Assembly (NCBI GenBank): GCA_000508305.1
Contig: CP006977.1
Span: 1,582,621 to 1,646,620 of the forward strand
Reading direction: 5' to 3'
DNA from: Sulfolobus acidocaldarius SUSAZ
GTDB taxonomy: Archaea > Thermoproteota > Thermoprotei_A > Sulfolobales > Sulfolobaceae
Length of the DNA: 64,000 nt
The notes beneath the pieces were generated by a model. It was not told the DNA's origin, did not search any database, and saw only the letters and a program-made list of their open reading frames with translations. Of this stretch, positions 29,677-38,413 are shown one piece after another. A program made the position numbers and the translations under genes. The number at the start of each line of letters is the position of its first letter. The stretch's first letter is position 1.

Positions 29677-30051
29677 TCACACGTCCACCTCTATCCATCC
29701 ACTATTGTCCCTGATCTGGTATGTCTTAAGTCCAAGTTTCTCCTTGGGTGCATCGGGTGCTACGTATGGTGGTTCCAACATATTACCGGTGTTTAAATCA
29801 AACACTGCGTGATGGCAGAAGCATTTAACAGTTAATTTCTCCTCATCTAGTAAACCCAGTATGCATCTAGCGTGGCTACAGACTGCGTCCATGGCATACA
29901 GTTTACCTTTAATGTTAGCCATGAAAATTACCTTATCTTCAACTTTCACAGACGCATATTTTGCCTTTTCGAGTGCCTTAGCTGAAATAGTTCTCTTCCA
30001 AACCATAAGTTCTTTTCCTGAAGCAGAATATTTAAGTCTATGAGTTTCCAT
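29677..30051 (-). CDS. Rieske-type [2Fe-2S] protein
   Basis: 124 residues. CSHARCILGLLDEEKLTVKC then FCHHAVFD gives the C-x-H ... C-x-x-H cluster ligands of a Rieske domain, and FDLNTGNMLEPPYVAPD resembles the loop after the second ligand pair. No membrane anchor, so it is a soluble ferredoxin-type Rieske protein feeding electrons to an oxygenase or another acceptor. A decayed Rieske oxygenase remnant lies 5 kb away (34912-35175), but co-function cannot be shown. Starts METHRLKYSASGKE. Confidence 0.8.
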   Translation of the reverse strand: METHRLKYSASGKELMVWKRTISAKALEKAKYASVKVEDKVIFMANIKGKLYAMDAVCSHARCILGLLDEEKLTVKCFCHHAVFDLNTGNMLEPPYVAPDAPKEKLGLKTYQIRDNSGWIEVDV

Positions 30052-30280
30052 TAGGCTTGAGAAAATATATACTTTGACGAGTTATTCATCACTTTACGTG
30101 CTTCACGAGGATATGTTAATACGGGATCTAACTTCTGAGTTCCTTTATGACCAAAAGGTAACATGACTTTTCATCTTGTCGCCTCCCATCTCTCCTCAGA
30201 ATATTTGGTATAGTTTGCTCTGTGATAGGGCACTGATCTTAACTTCCCACATTAGTTAGAACGAGGAAGCCTGGAAAAAA

Positions 30281-30838
30281 TCAAAGATGTTCTACCTTAG
30301 GTAGTTCAATTCTGTCTACCAATAAAATGTTTAAGGCTAAGAGTAACACTGCAACAACTACTGATAACAGATTAGCCTGATCTGAGAGGAAGGGGAATAG
30401 GAAATTCACCTTTACACTTAGTCCTAGTGCACTGATGATGAAGTTAAAGATTAAAGCCATGATATCGTTCTTTAATGTAATACCAATTATGGTAGAGATT
30501 AAGACCAAAATGTAAACTTGGACAATGAATTTCGCTAATGTCATTAAAGACGAGGTCACCCACAACGTTACGCCTATAGGTAGAACAGAGGTGATAGAAA
30601 ACAGTAGTAGCCTGGTGAATATGATTTCCTTGGGAGTAATCCCCATCATATAGGTTAAGGTGAACATGACTCCATTAAACATGCTACTTAAAACTAGGTA
30701 AGTGAAGATAAATGACAAAAAGATAACTAACACGAGGTAGTTTAATATTATATAAGAGTTTAAAGTTATTTTGTATATTTTCTCAACTATAGGTAGTACT
30801 AAGAAGATCAGGGGACCTAAGTAACCCAAGTCGTTCAT
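30281..30838 (-). CDS. ABC-2-like membrane permease subunit
   Basis: 185 residues from ATG 30838. This start is chosen because it immediately follows the ATPase stop (30840); the frame itself extends to 30898 over the ATPase end. It has five to six hydrophobic helices with few charges (YIILNYLVLVIFLSFIFTYL, IMALIFNFIISALGLSV). It is the last gene of the exporter operon and the only membrane-channel candidate for its ATPase. Short for ABC-2 permeases (usually 220-300 aa). Substrate unknown. Confidence 0.65.
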   Translation of the reverse strand: MNDLGYLGPLIFLVLPIVEKIYKITLNSYIILNYLVLVIFLSFIFTYLVLSSMFNGVMFTLTYMMGITPKEIIFTRLLLFSITSVLPIGVTLWVTSSLMTLAKFIVQVYILVLISTIIGITLKNDIMALIFNFIISALGLSVKVNFLFPFLSDQANLLSVVVAVLLLALNILLVDRIELPKVEHL

Positions 30839-30839
30839 T

Positions 30840-31694
30840 TTAATTTCTTTTCCTATGCAGTTCTTCATCTTCCTCAACCATCCTCCTGTATAACACATTT
30901 AGATCCGCTACATCTATACCAAGTATCCATTCCATGTTTACCCCCTTACTCTTGAGCTCAGTCAATATTCCCTCTAAAGTCGACTCAGCCTCGATGATTA
31001 CAGAGTTTCCGAAATGTCTACCTCTACCTAAGAGCTTAATGATTTCCTGTGGTTTATTTGTCCTTATAATGACTAAGTTACCGAACTTCGTACTTAACTC
31101 TTTAAGGTTCCCATTAAACACTATCTTCCCTCTCCTAATAATGACCAAGTTTGATGCTATATTGTTGACCTCTGAAAGCTCGTGGCTAGATATGAATACG
31201 TTCTTCGCCTTGTGGAGTAACAGGTTATAAAACCTAACCCTCTTATCTGGGTCTAGATTGGCAGTGGGTTCATCTAAGACATATAGATCTACTTCTCTTC
31301 CTAAGGCTATGGACAGGCTCACCAGCTTGGCTTGCCCTGTCGATAACGAGTTAAAGTTCTTTTTCAGAATCTCCTCAGCACCTAGTTGGTAAACTATCTC
31401 CTCGTTAACGTCTGCAATTTTCAAGATGTTTTTTTACTTTGATGTCAGGGAACACAGGCGTATCAATACTGAAGGAAACTCTTTCATGAACCCGCTTACT
31501 GTCTCTACACTCAATTCCCAGGATATAACACTCACCCTCATACTTATAAACACCCGCGAGTACTCCTAGGAGAGTAGACTTTCCTGCGCCATTAGGACCC
31601 ACTAAAGCAGTATAGCCCTCCTTAACATCCAAAGATACGTCATCTAAAACTACTTTTTACCGAACCTCTTAACAACATGTCTGAGGGAAATCAT
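30840..31694 (-). pseudogene. ABC transporter ATPase with two frameshifts
   Basis: Starts at ATG 31694, overlapping the stop of the upstream gene (ATGA), and reads MISLRHVVKRFGKK before a shift in an A5 run near 31657. It then gives VVLDDVSLDVKEGYTALVGP with Walker A GPNGAGKST, a second shift in an A7 run near 31430, and then the signature LSTGQAKLVSLS, Walker B LYVLDEPTANLDP and the switch His in FISSHELSE. Every catalytic motif survives; adding one A in each run restores about 285 residues. Either the gene is recently inactivated, the sequence has homopolymer errors, or frameshifting is used. Confidence 0.75.
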
Positions 31695-32257
31695 TTACTC
31701 ATAACCTCCGTATTACTTATTATCCTAATTGACAAGAGGATTAAGACAGAATTATACACGACCAGGAATTGGTTACCAAGAACTTTCCCTACAAGAAACG
31801 GAAATCCTGGACCTTGAGAGATTTTATGCTGACCATAATTAAAGATCGTAATACCGTCAGACTTAGTTAAGTTTTCATATATTAACTGAATCTTGACGTT
31901 GTTCAACAAGCCAATCTTACACGTGTTGGGTTCGGTGAAGTTGACACCAAATAAGACAGGATAAGAGGATACATACGATATACTATTATAAGGATTTGAG
32001 TACGTGGTCATATAAGACCCGTTACTTAACCTTACCACACTTGCGTTCAAATTAAGACAGTCTTGTGGAAAGATTATGAACGCGGTGGAGTTGTGTTGAT
32101 CTAAAGGGAAAAGTATAAGGGAATAACTCAGTTTCTTCACAACGTTGCTGTTTAAACTATTTAGCGAAGCGTACTCATAAACGTAAAGAGCTATGAAGGA
32201 TGCGATAAACATGAGAATTAGCAGCAGAATTCCTCTCATCCACATTAATATATTCAC
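31691..32257 (-). CDS. Membrane-anchored extracellular protein of exporter operon
   Basis: 188 residues with a helix at each end (GILLLILMFIASFIALYVYE and LVVYNSVLILLSIRIIS). The ~130-residue middle is rich in Ser, Asn and aromatic residues with several N-glycosylation sequons (NST, NAS, NGS, NFT, NLT), so it faces outside. No family recognised. Its stop overlaps the ATPase start, and its own start overlaps the small upstream protein by 4 nt, tying it to the ABC operon. It could be an accessory or second membrane subunit of the transporter. Confidence 0.6.
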   Translation of the reverse strand: MNILMWMRGILLLILMFIASFIALYVYEYASLNSLNSNVVKKLSYSLILFPLDQHNSTAFIIFPQDCLNLNASVVRLSNGSYMTTYSNPYNSISYVSSYPVLFGVNFTEPNTCKIGLLNNVKIQLIYENLTKSDGITIFNYGQHKISQGPGFPFLVGKVLGNQFLVVYNSVLILLSIRIISNTEVMSK

Positions 32258-32442
32258 CTAACCTGAGTGTGAGTTATTGTATATATGACCTGATTGAAAA
32301 GGGTTCCGTCAACGTATACGTATTTACTATAGAGATTGCTACTCGCGTTACTAGTATGTATGAGCACCATTAAAGCAGTTGATAATAGAGTACACAGTAT
32401 AGCAAAGAGTATTGTCATATTTTTTATAAATTCTATGGTCAA
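32254..32442 (-). CDS. Small membrane/secreted protein (62 aa), first in exporter operon
   Basis: One hydrophobic helix (NMTILFAILCTLLSTALMVL) near the N-terminus, then about 35 polar residues predicted outside (HTSNASSNLYSKYVYVDGTL). It overlaps the next gene by 4 nt. A small signal-anchored peptide ahead of an ABC ATPase and permease resembles an exported peptide or a transporter subunit; no leader-cleavage motif is clear. No family recognised. Confidence 0.55.
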   Translation of the reverse strand: MTIEFIKNMTILFAILCTLLSTALMVLIHTSNASSNLYSKYVYVDGTLFNQVIYTITHTQVR

Positions 32443-32555
32443 AGTAATATTACTTCTCAGATATATTTGCTTAAAGACTGTATTAAAATTTTCCTTTTGT
32501 GATTTGGTTAGAATAAGTTTATAACTTAATAGTTCAGTATTGAACTAGATCCAAA

Positions 32556-34259
32556 ATGGTCCAATACAAGTGGATTGCACTTTCAAATACGACAATTGGA
32601 GTGTTAATGGCGTCAATAAACGGAACAATAATATTGATCTCTTTACCAGCAATATTCAGAGGGATAAATATTAATCCGTTGAATTCTTCCTCCTTCGAGT
32701 ACCTTCTCTGGATACTAATGGGATATAACGTAGTTACTGCAGCTCTGTTAGTAACCTTTGGTAGGCTATCAGACATCTTTGGTAGGGTAAGGCTTTACAA
32801 CTTGGGCTTTGCAGTCTTCACGGTCGGTTCAATATTACTCTTCATAACACCCAATCAAGGGACTGAAGGTGCACTAGAGCTAATTGTATTTAGAATTATA
32901 CAAGGGATTGGTGCAGCTTTCCTCTTTTCAAACAGTGCGGCAATAATAACAGACGCGTTCCCGCCAAATGAAAGAGGTAAGGCATTAGGTATAAACCAAA
33001 TAGCCGGTCTAGCTGGTTCGCTCATAGGTCTAGTCATGGGAGGTATACTTTCCACGTTGAACTGGAGGTATATATTTCTAGTGAGTGTACCTGTTGGACT
33101 ACTGGGCACAGTGTGGAGTTATTTGAAATTAAAGGAGACCGGAGTGATAAGAAGAGAAGACAAGATAGATATACTTGGTAACGTGACATTTGCTGCAGGG
33201 CTAATATCAATTCTTCTCGGTGTAACATATGGCTTAGAGCCCTATGGTAATAGTGCCATGGGATGGACGAATCCCTATGTGATAACAGCTTTAGCTGCTG
33301 GTGCTGGATTGTTAATAACATTCCCGTTCATAGAGAGGAAAGTGAAATATCCAATGTTCAGACTAGACCTCTTTAAGATAAGAGGATTTCTAATGGGTTC
33401 GTTATCTCAGATTCTCTTTTCTTTTGCATTCGGAGGAGTAATGATAATACTGATAATACTGCTCCAGGGTATCTGGTTGCCGTTACATGGTTATAAGTAT
33501 GAGGACACTCCGTTTTGGGCTGGAGTCTATACACTACCAATGATGCTGGGCTTTGTAATCATGGGGCCAATAAGTGGCGCATTATCTGACAAATACGGTG
33601 CAAGGTACATTTCCACAATAGGCCTAGTGATTATTGGAGCAGCTTTTTTGGCACTAAGTACTTTACCCTATGACTTCAGTTATCCTGAATTCGCAATCAC
33701 CATATTTGTGCTTGGTATAGGAAGCGGAATGTTTGGTGCTCCAAATATAGCTGCCATAATGAACAGTGTGCCAAGAAATACTAGAGGGGCTGCCTCTGGC
33801 ATGAGGACTACCTTACAAAACAGCGCTCAGACAGCAAGCTTAGCTTTGTTCTTCACTATAATCATAAGTGTCTTAATAAATAACCTGCCTACAGCACTGT
33901 CTAGCGCAGTAACCCAGGCAGGAGCTCCGCAATTAGCACCTTTATTATCTAAGATTCCAGCAACTAGTGCACTCTTTGCAGCTTTCTTAGGCTATAATCC
34001 TATTGGTACAATCCTCTCTCTATTACCTAGTCAGCTCTTAGCTACAATAAGTCCTAGTGCAATTGCAACACTTACCAGTACTTATTGGTTTCCTGAAACT
34101 ATAGCACCTCCATTTATGAACGCATTGAGAGTTTCATTCTACATTGGTGCGGTATTGGTCTTTATCGGCGCAGTCTTTTCGATAATGAGGGGTGAAAGAG
34201 TAATATACGAGGAAATAGAAGATCCTCCTAAGGCTGGTGGTGGAAGTGACACAGCTTGA
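32556..34259 (+). CDS. Drug efflux MFS transporter (DHA2/EmrB-QacA type)
   Basis: 567 residues, about fourteen helices. [16 protein letters not shown] is the loop-2 motif [21 protein letters not shown] and [19 protein letters not shown] are motifs of DHA2 drug:H+ antiporters. The long extracellular loop before the last helix is hydrophobic. A MarR-type regulator gene overlaps its 3' end, the usual arrangement for multidrug pumps. It is divergent from the ABC operon; the 113-bp gap holds promoters for both. Confidence 0.85.
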   Translation: MVQYKWIALSNTTIGVLMASINGTIILISLPAIFRGININPLNSSSFEYLLWILMGYNVVTAALLVTFGRLSDIFGRVRLYNLGFAVFTVGSILLFITPNQGTEGALELIVFRIIQGIGAAFLFSNSAAIITDAFPPNERGKALGINQIAGLAGSLIGLVMGGILSTLNWRYIFLVSVPVGLLGTVWSYLKLKETGVIRREDKIDILGNVTFAAGLISILLGVTYGLEPYGNSAMGWTNPYVITALAAGAGLLITFPFIERKVKYPMFRLDLFKIRGFLMGSLSQILFSFAFGGVMIILIILLQGIWLPLHGYKYEDTPFWAGVYTLPMMLGFVIMGPISGALSDKYGARYISTIGLVIIGAAFLALSTLPYDFSYPEFAITIFVLGIGSGMFGAPNIAAIMNSVPRNTRGAASGMRTTLQNSAQTASLALFFTIIISVLINNLPTALSSAVTQAGAPQLAPLLSKIPATSALFAAFLGYNPIGTILSLLPSQLLATISPSAIATLTSTYWFPETIAPPFMNALRVSFYIGAVLVFIGAVFSIMRGERVIYEEIEDPPKAGGGSDTA

Positions 34260-34689
34260 ATCAAAGGAAATTGAGATACTCAGGCTACTTTCAACTCTGT
34301 ATAAACAACTCCATAAGGAGGCAATACAAAAATTGGGTAATGAGATATTACCCTTAGATATAGGTATACTTAACGCCATATCGAAGGGTGTTAACTCTCC
34401 AGTGAAATTAGCCTACAGTTTTGGTGTATCAAAATCTGCTATAACATATGCTGTTGATAGACTTGAGAAAAAAGGATATGTTGTGAGAGTGAGGAGTGAG
34501 ATGGATAGGAGATCCATTACTCTCCAGATAACAGATCAGGGAAAACAACTTCTGAAAAGGACGCAGGCGATATATATGACGTTAGTAAGAAAGAAGTTGA
34601 GTGTGCTATCTGAGGAAGAGTTGAACATGTTGTTAAACATAGCTACAAAATTAGTTGAAAGAAATAAGTTAACGCCAATAGAAGATTAA
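34237..34689 (+). CDS. MarR-family transcription regulator
   Basis: 150 residues from GTG 34237, overlapping the efflux gene by 23 nt; no ATG fits the N-terminus. Winged-helix core: [20 protein letters not shown] is the recognition helix region and [20 protein letters not shown] the wing with the typical D-x-R-x-x. Flanking helices would dimerise. Likely senses a toxic compound and controls the efflux operon. Confidence 0.8.
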   Translation: MVEVTQLESKEIEILRLLSTLYKQLHKEAIQKLGNEILPLDIGILNAISKGVNSPVKLAYSFGVSKSAITYAVDRLEKKGYVVRVRSEMDRRSITLQITDQGKQLLKRTQAIYMTLVRKKLSVLSEEELNMLLNIATKLVERNKLTPIED

Positions 34690-34911
34690 CATTTTCTGAA
34701 ATAATTTTAAACTATTACAATAAAGGAAAGGTAAACCTTGCCTTTTAAGGTGAAGGTTTTTAAACATGAAAATGACTTCCTTTTACTGCATCTCCTTCTG
34801 GTCAACATCCTAAAAATGGTGAGCAGGAGCCGATTACCTCCTAATCATAGTTTCAGACAATAATAGTAAGACTTTTCCACGTGGATACTAACAAATGTTC
34901 CTAGCTATTAT

Positions 34912-35175
34912 TTAGTCCTCCTTAACCATCACTTCATAGTTATTAACCTTGTTATACTTTGGATTAGCTAAGATTCCCTCATGCACAAAGGGAAAATGTG
35001 ATATATCTAAGAAGTTATCCATTACTCTAAAAGGATTAGCGTTAAAGGAGAATGGACCTATCGTTACTTTTCTTAAAGTTAGATCATAATATTCCGGGAA
35101 TTCCGGTATATCGTGTTGATTATTTAATGAAATCCAGACTATTCCAAACTTTTCTTTAACGTTATATCTTTTTAG
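34912..35175 (-). pseudogene. Remnant of a Rieske non-heme iron oxygenase
   Basis: The frame reads KEKFGIVWISLNN, FPEYYDLTLRKVTIGPFSFN, then VMDNFLDISHFPFVHEGIL and ends at TAA 34912. D-x-x-x-H-x-x-x-x-H with HFPFVHEG is the iron site of VanA/pheophorbide-oxygenase-type Rieske oxygenases. The Rieske domain (expected ~100 residues upstream) and the C-terminus are missing and there is no start. Clearly a decayed fragment of about 87 codons of a ~330-residue enzyme. Confidence 0.7.
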
Positions 35176-35210
35176 AATAACATTTTTATGAACTTAGTAA
35201 TTAGCCTTGA

Positions 35211-35399
35211 TTATAATTTTATCACGTTTCTTAAATTTTCATAAGCCTCAACTTCCCCCTTTGACGCATTCTTAAAGAGGATAATGTAGAAATCTACATT
35301 TATCTTGAGCTCCATAAAAGTAGTGTTGTCTCTAACCTCATTACGATAAATTACTGCTACTTTTCTCCTTAACAACTCATTCATCTTAGCCTTAAACAA
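35211..35399 (-). CDS. Unrecognised small ORF, possibly a remnant
   Basis: 62 residues from TTG 35399 ([20 protein letters not shown] onward). The same frame stays open upstream to about 35508, adding [20 protein letters not shown], which reads like real protein without a start codon. So the listed frame may be the end of a gene whose start is lost. No family recognised. It sits among other decayed genes. Confidence 0.3.
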   Translation of the reverse strand: MFKAKMNELLRRKVAVIYRNEVRDNTTFMELKINVDFYIILFKNASKGEVEAYENLRNVIKL

Positions 35400-35549
35400 T
35401 CTTAACCTTTCATAATTATCCTTGCCAAATTCCTCCAGATTTCGCAGTATGTGATGATTGCTTAATGGAAGTCCTAGACATGGATAACAGAAGATATCGT
35501 TATCCTTTTAACAGTTGTGCCTACTGTGGTCCTAGATTTTCGAAAAAAA

Positions 35550-35645
35550 TATAGGAATAATATTTTCAACCCTCTGATTTTCGGGTTCATTGGTAAGTGC
35601 ATATTTGCTAGTTTTAAGCTTCTGAACACTAATATCCTCTTATTT
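35550..35645 (-). mobile_element. Fragment of an IS6-family element
   Basis: The + strand GGTTCATTGGTAAGTGCATA, TTTGCTAGT and TTTAAGCTTCTGAACACTAA align by eye with the transposase 3' region of the IS6-type element at 61109-61857 (GTTCCATGGTAAGTCCATGC, TTGCTAGT, TTTAAGCTTCTGAAAACTAG). Two short deletions separate them. No ends are visible, so this is an old fragment. Confidence 0.6.
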
Positions 35646-35783
35646 ATGAACTCATTTAAAATAATTTTTCTAATAAAAAATTTAATTTATACGAAAACAA
35701 AATTATCCACACATGAAGAAAGCCACCAAAAATGTTCTGTTATAGTAGATAGGTTTATATATTAGTATGCTTCATAGTAATTC

Positions 35784-36011
35784 ATGGAAAGGGTAAAAGT
35801 AACTAGGAATTATCAAATAACAATTCCTTCTTCCATAAGGGAGGCTTTAGAGATAAAAGAGGGTGATATTCTAGAAATTTCACTAAAAGGGGATCATATA
35901 GTCGTGAGCAAGGTTGTCCCAAGGAGGCCAAGGGTTAAACTACAGAAGCCCCTTACAATCGATTATATCGAGAAAAGCATAGAGAGGGGCATTAATGAAA
36001 ATCTTAGTTGA
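35784..36011 (+). CDS. vapB: VapB antitoxin (second pair), AbrB type
   Basis: 75 residues. MERVKVTRNYQITIPSSIRE then ALEIKEGDILEISLKGDHIV is the AbrB fold, very like the first VapB (21301-21543). The tail KPLTIDYIEKSIERGINENL would contact the toxin. TATA-like TTTATATATTAG lies about 25-35 bp before ATG 35784, so the mRNA is probably leaderless or nearly so. Intact in the middle of decayed genes. Confidence 0.85.
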   Translation: MERVKVTRNYQITIPSSIREALEIKEGDILEISLKGDHIVVSKVVPRRPRVKLQKPLTIDYIEKSIERGINENLS

Positions 36012-36390
36012 TACTAACGTCATCATTTACGACCTAGTTGAGAACTCGCAGTTCCATAAGGAAGCTGAGAAAATTCTTGATAGCGCTGAGACGTGGGTTA
36101 TTCCAACAATTGTCATTCACGAGTTAGTATGGTTTTTGAGAGATAACAATTTGGAAAATCCAGACTACGTTTATGCCTATGTGAAAAATCCTAAAGCTGA
36201 AATTGTCTGCGACGACGCTGAGATTATAAGGAAGGCTATAGACATCACGAGGAAGGAGAAGCTTTCCTTTTCAAGATATAACGACCTGGTGATACTTTCC
36301 CATTCAATATCTAGGAAATTGCCTTTGGCTACTTTTGATAAAAGGCTGTCCAACTTAACTAAGAGGTACAACGTAGATATAGTTAAATAG
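35995..36390 (+). CDS. vapC: VapC PIN-domain toxin (second pair)
   Basis: 131 residues. Acidic PIN residues in LVDTNVIIYDL, TIVIHELVWFLRD, RYNDLVILSHS and LATFDKRLS. Overlaps the antitoxin by 17 nt, as in the first pair, so the two loci share an ancestor but have clearly diverged in sequence. The stop is only 14 bp from the end of a minus-strand tnpB/omega-RNA remnant. RNase toxin by family. Confidence 0.85.
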   Translation: MKILVDTNVIIYDLVENSQFHKEAEKILDSAETWVIPTIVIHELVWFLRDNNLENPDYVYAYVKNPKAEIVCDDAEIIRKAIDITRKEKLSFSRYNDLVILSHSISRKLPLATFDKRLSNLTKRYNVDIVK

Positions 36391-36404
36391 GACTCTACGT
36401 TTAC

Positions 36405-36560
36405 CTGACTTCCTCCAAGCCATAAATGACTAGGGTTCCCCTACCGGTTCGGGCTTACACCTTTGAGGTAAAGTCAAGAGGCAAAAACCCCCTCCCATAC
36501 ATATTCATTATTGCAATTACGTCCATATCATTCTCACAACCACAACTCTCACGGGAAAAA
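36405..36560 (-). mobile_element. tnpB 3' remnant with omega-RNA end
   Basis: On the minus strand the TnpB tail CGCENDMDVIAIMNMYGRGF then LPLDFTSKV and TAA is followed by GCCCGAACCGGTAGGGGAAC, CCTAGTCATTTATGGC and TTGGAGGAAGTCAG ending at 36405. This is the zinc-ribbon/RuvC-III end of TnpB and the whole presumed omega-RNA 3' end; the rest of the gene is gone. The would-be guide (GTAAACGTAGAGTCCTATTT) is antisense to the vapC stop region. Confidence 0.75.
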
Positions 36561-36578
36561 ACCTAGGTAAATCTTTCT

Positions 36579-37340
36579 AAATGAGGTTCAAAACATTGAG
36601 AAAATTATGGAAGTTGGTTCAGGAAAAGACTTAACTCTAGGGTTTACCTGTCAGGCTCTTCATCCCAACTAACACCTTTAAGAATAGCTGAAGAATTAAG
36701 GGGAAGAAGTGTAAATTATGAGGTTTATCCGCTATCCTTTAAGGAATTCTTGAGGTTTAAGGTGTTTGAATATAAAAGCTTATGGAATTCACTCCTCAAA
36801 GAGGAAAAATATTTTCACTTTTTAGAGAATATCTGTATTTCGGCTCAGATCCCGCTGTAGTTTTGGAGGAAGAAAATGAGAAACTAAGATTGTTAAAATC
36901 TTATATCGACTCAATACTGGTTAGGGACTTATCAATGAATAAACCCAATATTGACTCACTTTTTACCAACTGTCTTATATCAAATTACGCTAGGCTGATA
37001 ACTATTAACAATGTTTATGAGTACATGAGAAGTTTAGGAATAAAATTGGAAAAAAGACCTGATTGAACTTTTTGACAAGACAAGGGAAAGTTATTTCTCC
37101 TTTCTAGTGGAAGAGTTCAAGAAGAGAGAGAGGAAAAGTAAAGTTAATCCAAAAAAGTTGTACATCATTGATATAGGTTATCCTAAAGCGCTAGACCATG
37201 AGTTCTCGATGTCACAGACTATGGAGAAGATCGTGCTTGAATACTCTCACTTTCTTAAAACCATATTCTTTCAACTTGTTTATCAAATAGTTTACGTCCC
37301 TATTCTCTGGCCATTAGAAGATGCTGAATACTCTATTTGA
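36579..37340 (+). pseudogene. DUF4143-type ATPase, middle and C-terminal remnant
   Basis: Read across several frameshifts: EVQNIEK, VYLSGSSSQLTPLRIAEELR, VNYEVYPLSFKEFLRFK, YLYFGSDPAVVLEEENEKL, SYIDSILVRDLSM, ISNYARLITINNVYEYMRSL, DKTRESYFSFLVEEFKKRER and KLYIIDIGYPKALDHEFSMS. This is the order in AAA_14/DUF4143 ATPases (sensor GSSS, LSFREFL, D(I/V)xxR, then the C-terminal DUF4143 part). The P-loop is missing; at least three frameshifts occur. It begins right after the tnpB remnant, so that insertion may have removed the 5' half. The N-terminal counterpart at 2646-2890 is from a different gene copy. Confidence 0.75.
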
Positions 37341-37344
37341 ACTA

Positions 37345-38105
37345 CATCAAAGTTGCTTATAGAGTCATCACTTATTAACTTAAATTCTTCACCCTTTATG
37401 TCTATATCTGATATTGTAGGTTTATTTATATTGAACTCCTTTAGAATACTAAATAAGCTAAAACTTCTCTTTTTAGTTTTTGGTACGTTGTTTGTATAAA
37501 CTGATGATCCTCCTGAACAACTCGAAGCTGGGAGTTCAACCTCACCGTCAGAATCTTAAGCATAATCTTTTAATATGACCTTATTAGTTAAGTCAAGATT
37601 TAAGCTCAAACTCTTTAATGCTGTTCTATAACAGTCATTATTGGGTTCAAAGGCGTAAACTTTAGCCCCCTCTACTAGCATAGTATAATGCCATCTCTCC
37701 TATATATGCACCACCATGTACTACATTTTATCTTTTAAATCCTCACACACGTGATGAATGTTATAGAGGAAAGTTTCAGCAAATATTAACGGATCGAACC
37801 CTTCTAAAGTGAATTTTAGTAAATCTGGAGTTATAATTATTTTTTCTTGTTATCAAAGTACCAACTAAAAGGATCATCTTTGCTATTAAGACTTACACCA
37901 TACTTAGCACTAAATAAAGTAAGTGCGACAGGGTACATCTTTGATTTAGTTGAGTCATAGTAATGTATTTCATCCTTTTCAAGGTGAAAAGCTTACCAGG
38001 ATTTAACTTTATAGGAAAGTCCCTAATTAATATGATCGTATTACGTATACATCGTATACTGCACACGCCGGAACTACCATCCTTCAGCTTCACATAAATT
38101 CTTTC
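37345..38105 (-). pseudogene. Decayed FkbM-family methyltransferase
   Basis: Minus strand, in several frames: YVKLKDGSSGVCSIRCIRNT, then HGGAYIGEMALYYA and AKVYAFEPNNDCYRTALKSL, an in-frame TAA, EVELPASSCSGGSSVYTNN and finally ISDIDIKGEEFKLI. Motif I (here GAYIGEMALYYA), the acidic FEP motif and the DIDIKGEE block are those of FkbM SAM-dependent methyltransferases, which often modify glycans. A glycosyltransferase lies next door (38414), so both may have belonged to a glycan locus. Several frameshifts and stops make it non-functional. Confidence 0.7.
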
Positions 38106-38413
38106 GTTTCCTTACATGTTGAAGTACACTAAAACCAATTCCTATTAACTTGTTGATAAGCCCTAATAATCTTGAGGTAATGACATATTCGCCATAAACT
38201 TTTCATAGATGATTAATGTAAGATTATTTTAAAAAATTTTTGCTATTTTGAAGATCGAGAATGAACAGTACTGAATAAAATGAGCCTAAGAGACAATATG
38301 TTTCAATACTTTTTAAAGACTGAAGTTATAAAATAATTTCACTTATACGTAACACGACTGATTTCAGAAAATCTCAATAAGCTTATATATTGTCTCAATA
38401 ATCCCAAAAGAGA
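38106..38413. other. AT-rich intergenic region
   Basis: About 300 bp before the glycosyltransferase. Poly-A and poly-T runs near 38220-38240; TATA-like CTTATATATTG at 38382-38392 probably serves the next gene. Nothing else seen. Confidence 0.5.

Noticed and set aside
30840-31694. Programmed ribosomal frameshifting as the default reading of the ABC ATPase
   Set aside because: The A5 and A7 runs are suggestive, but two separate shifts in one gene are more simply explained by mutation or sequence error; kept only as a possibility.
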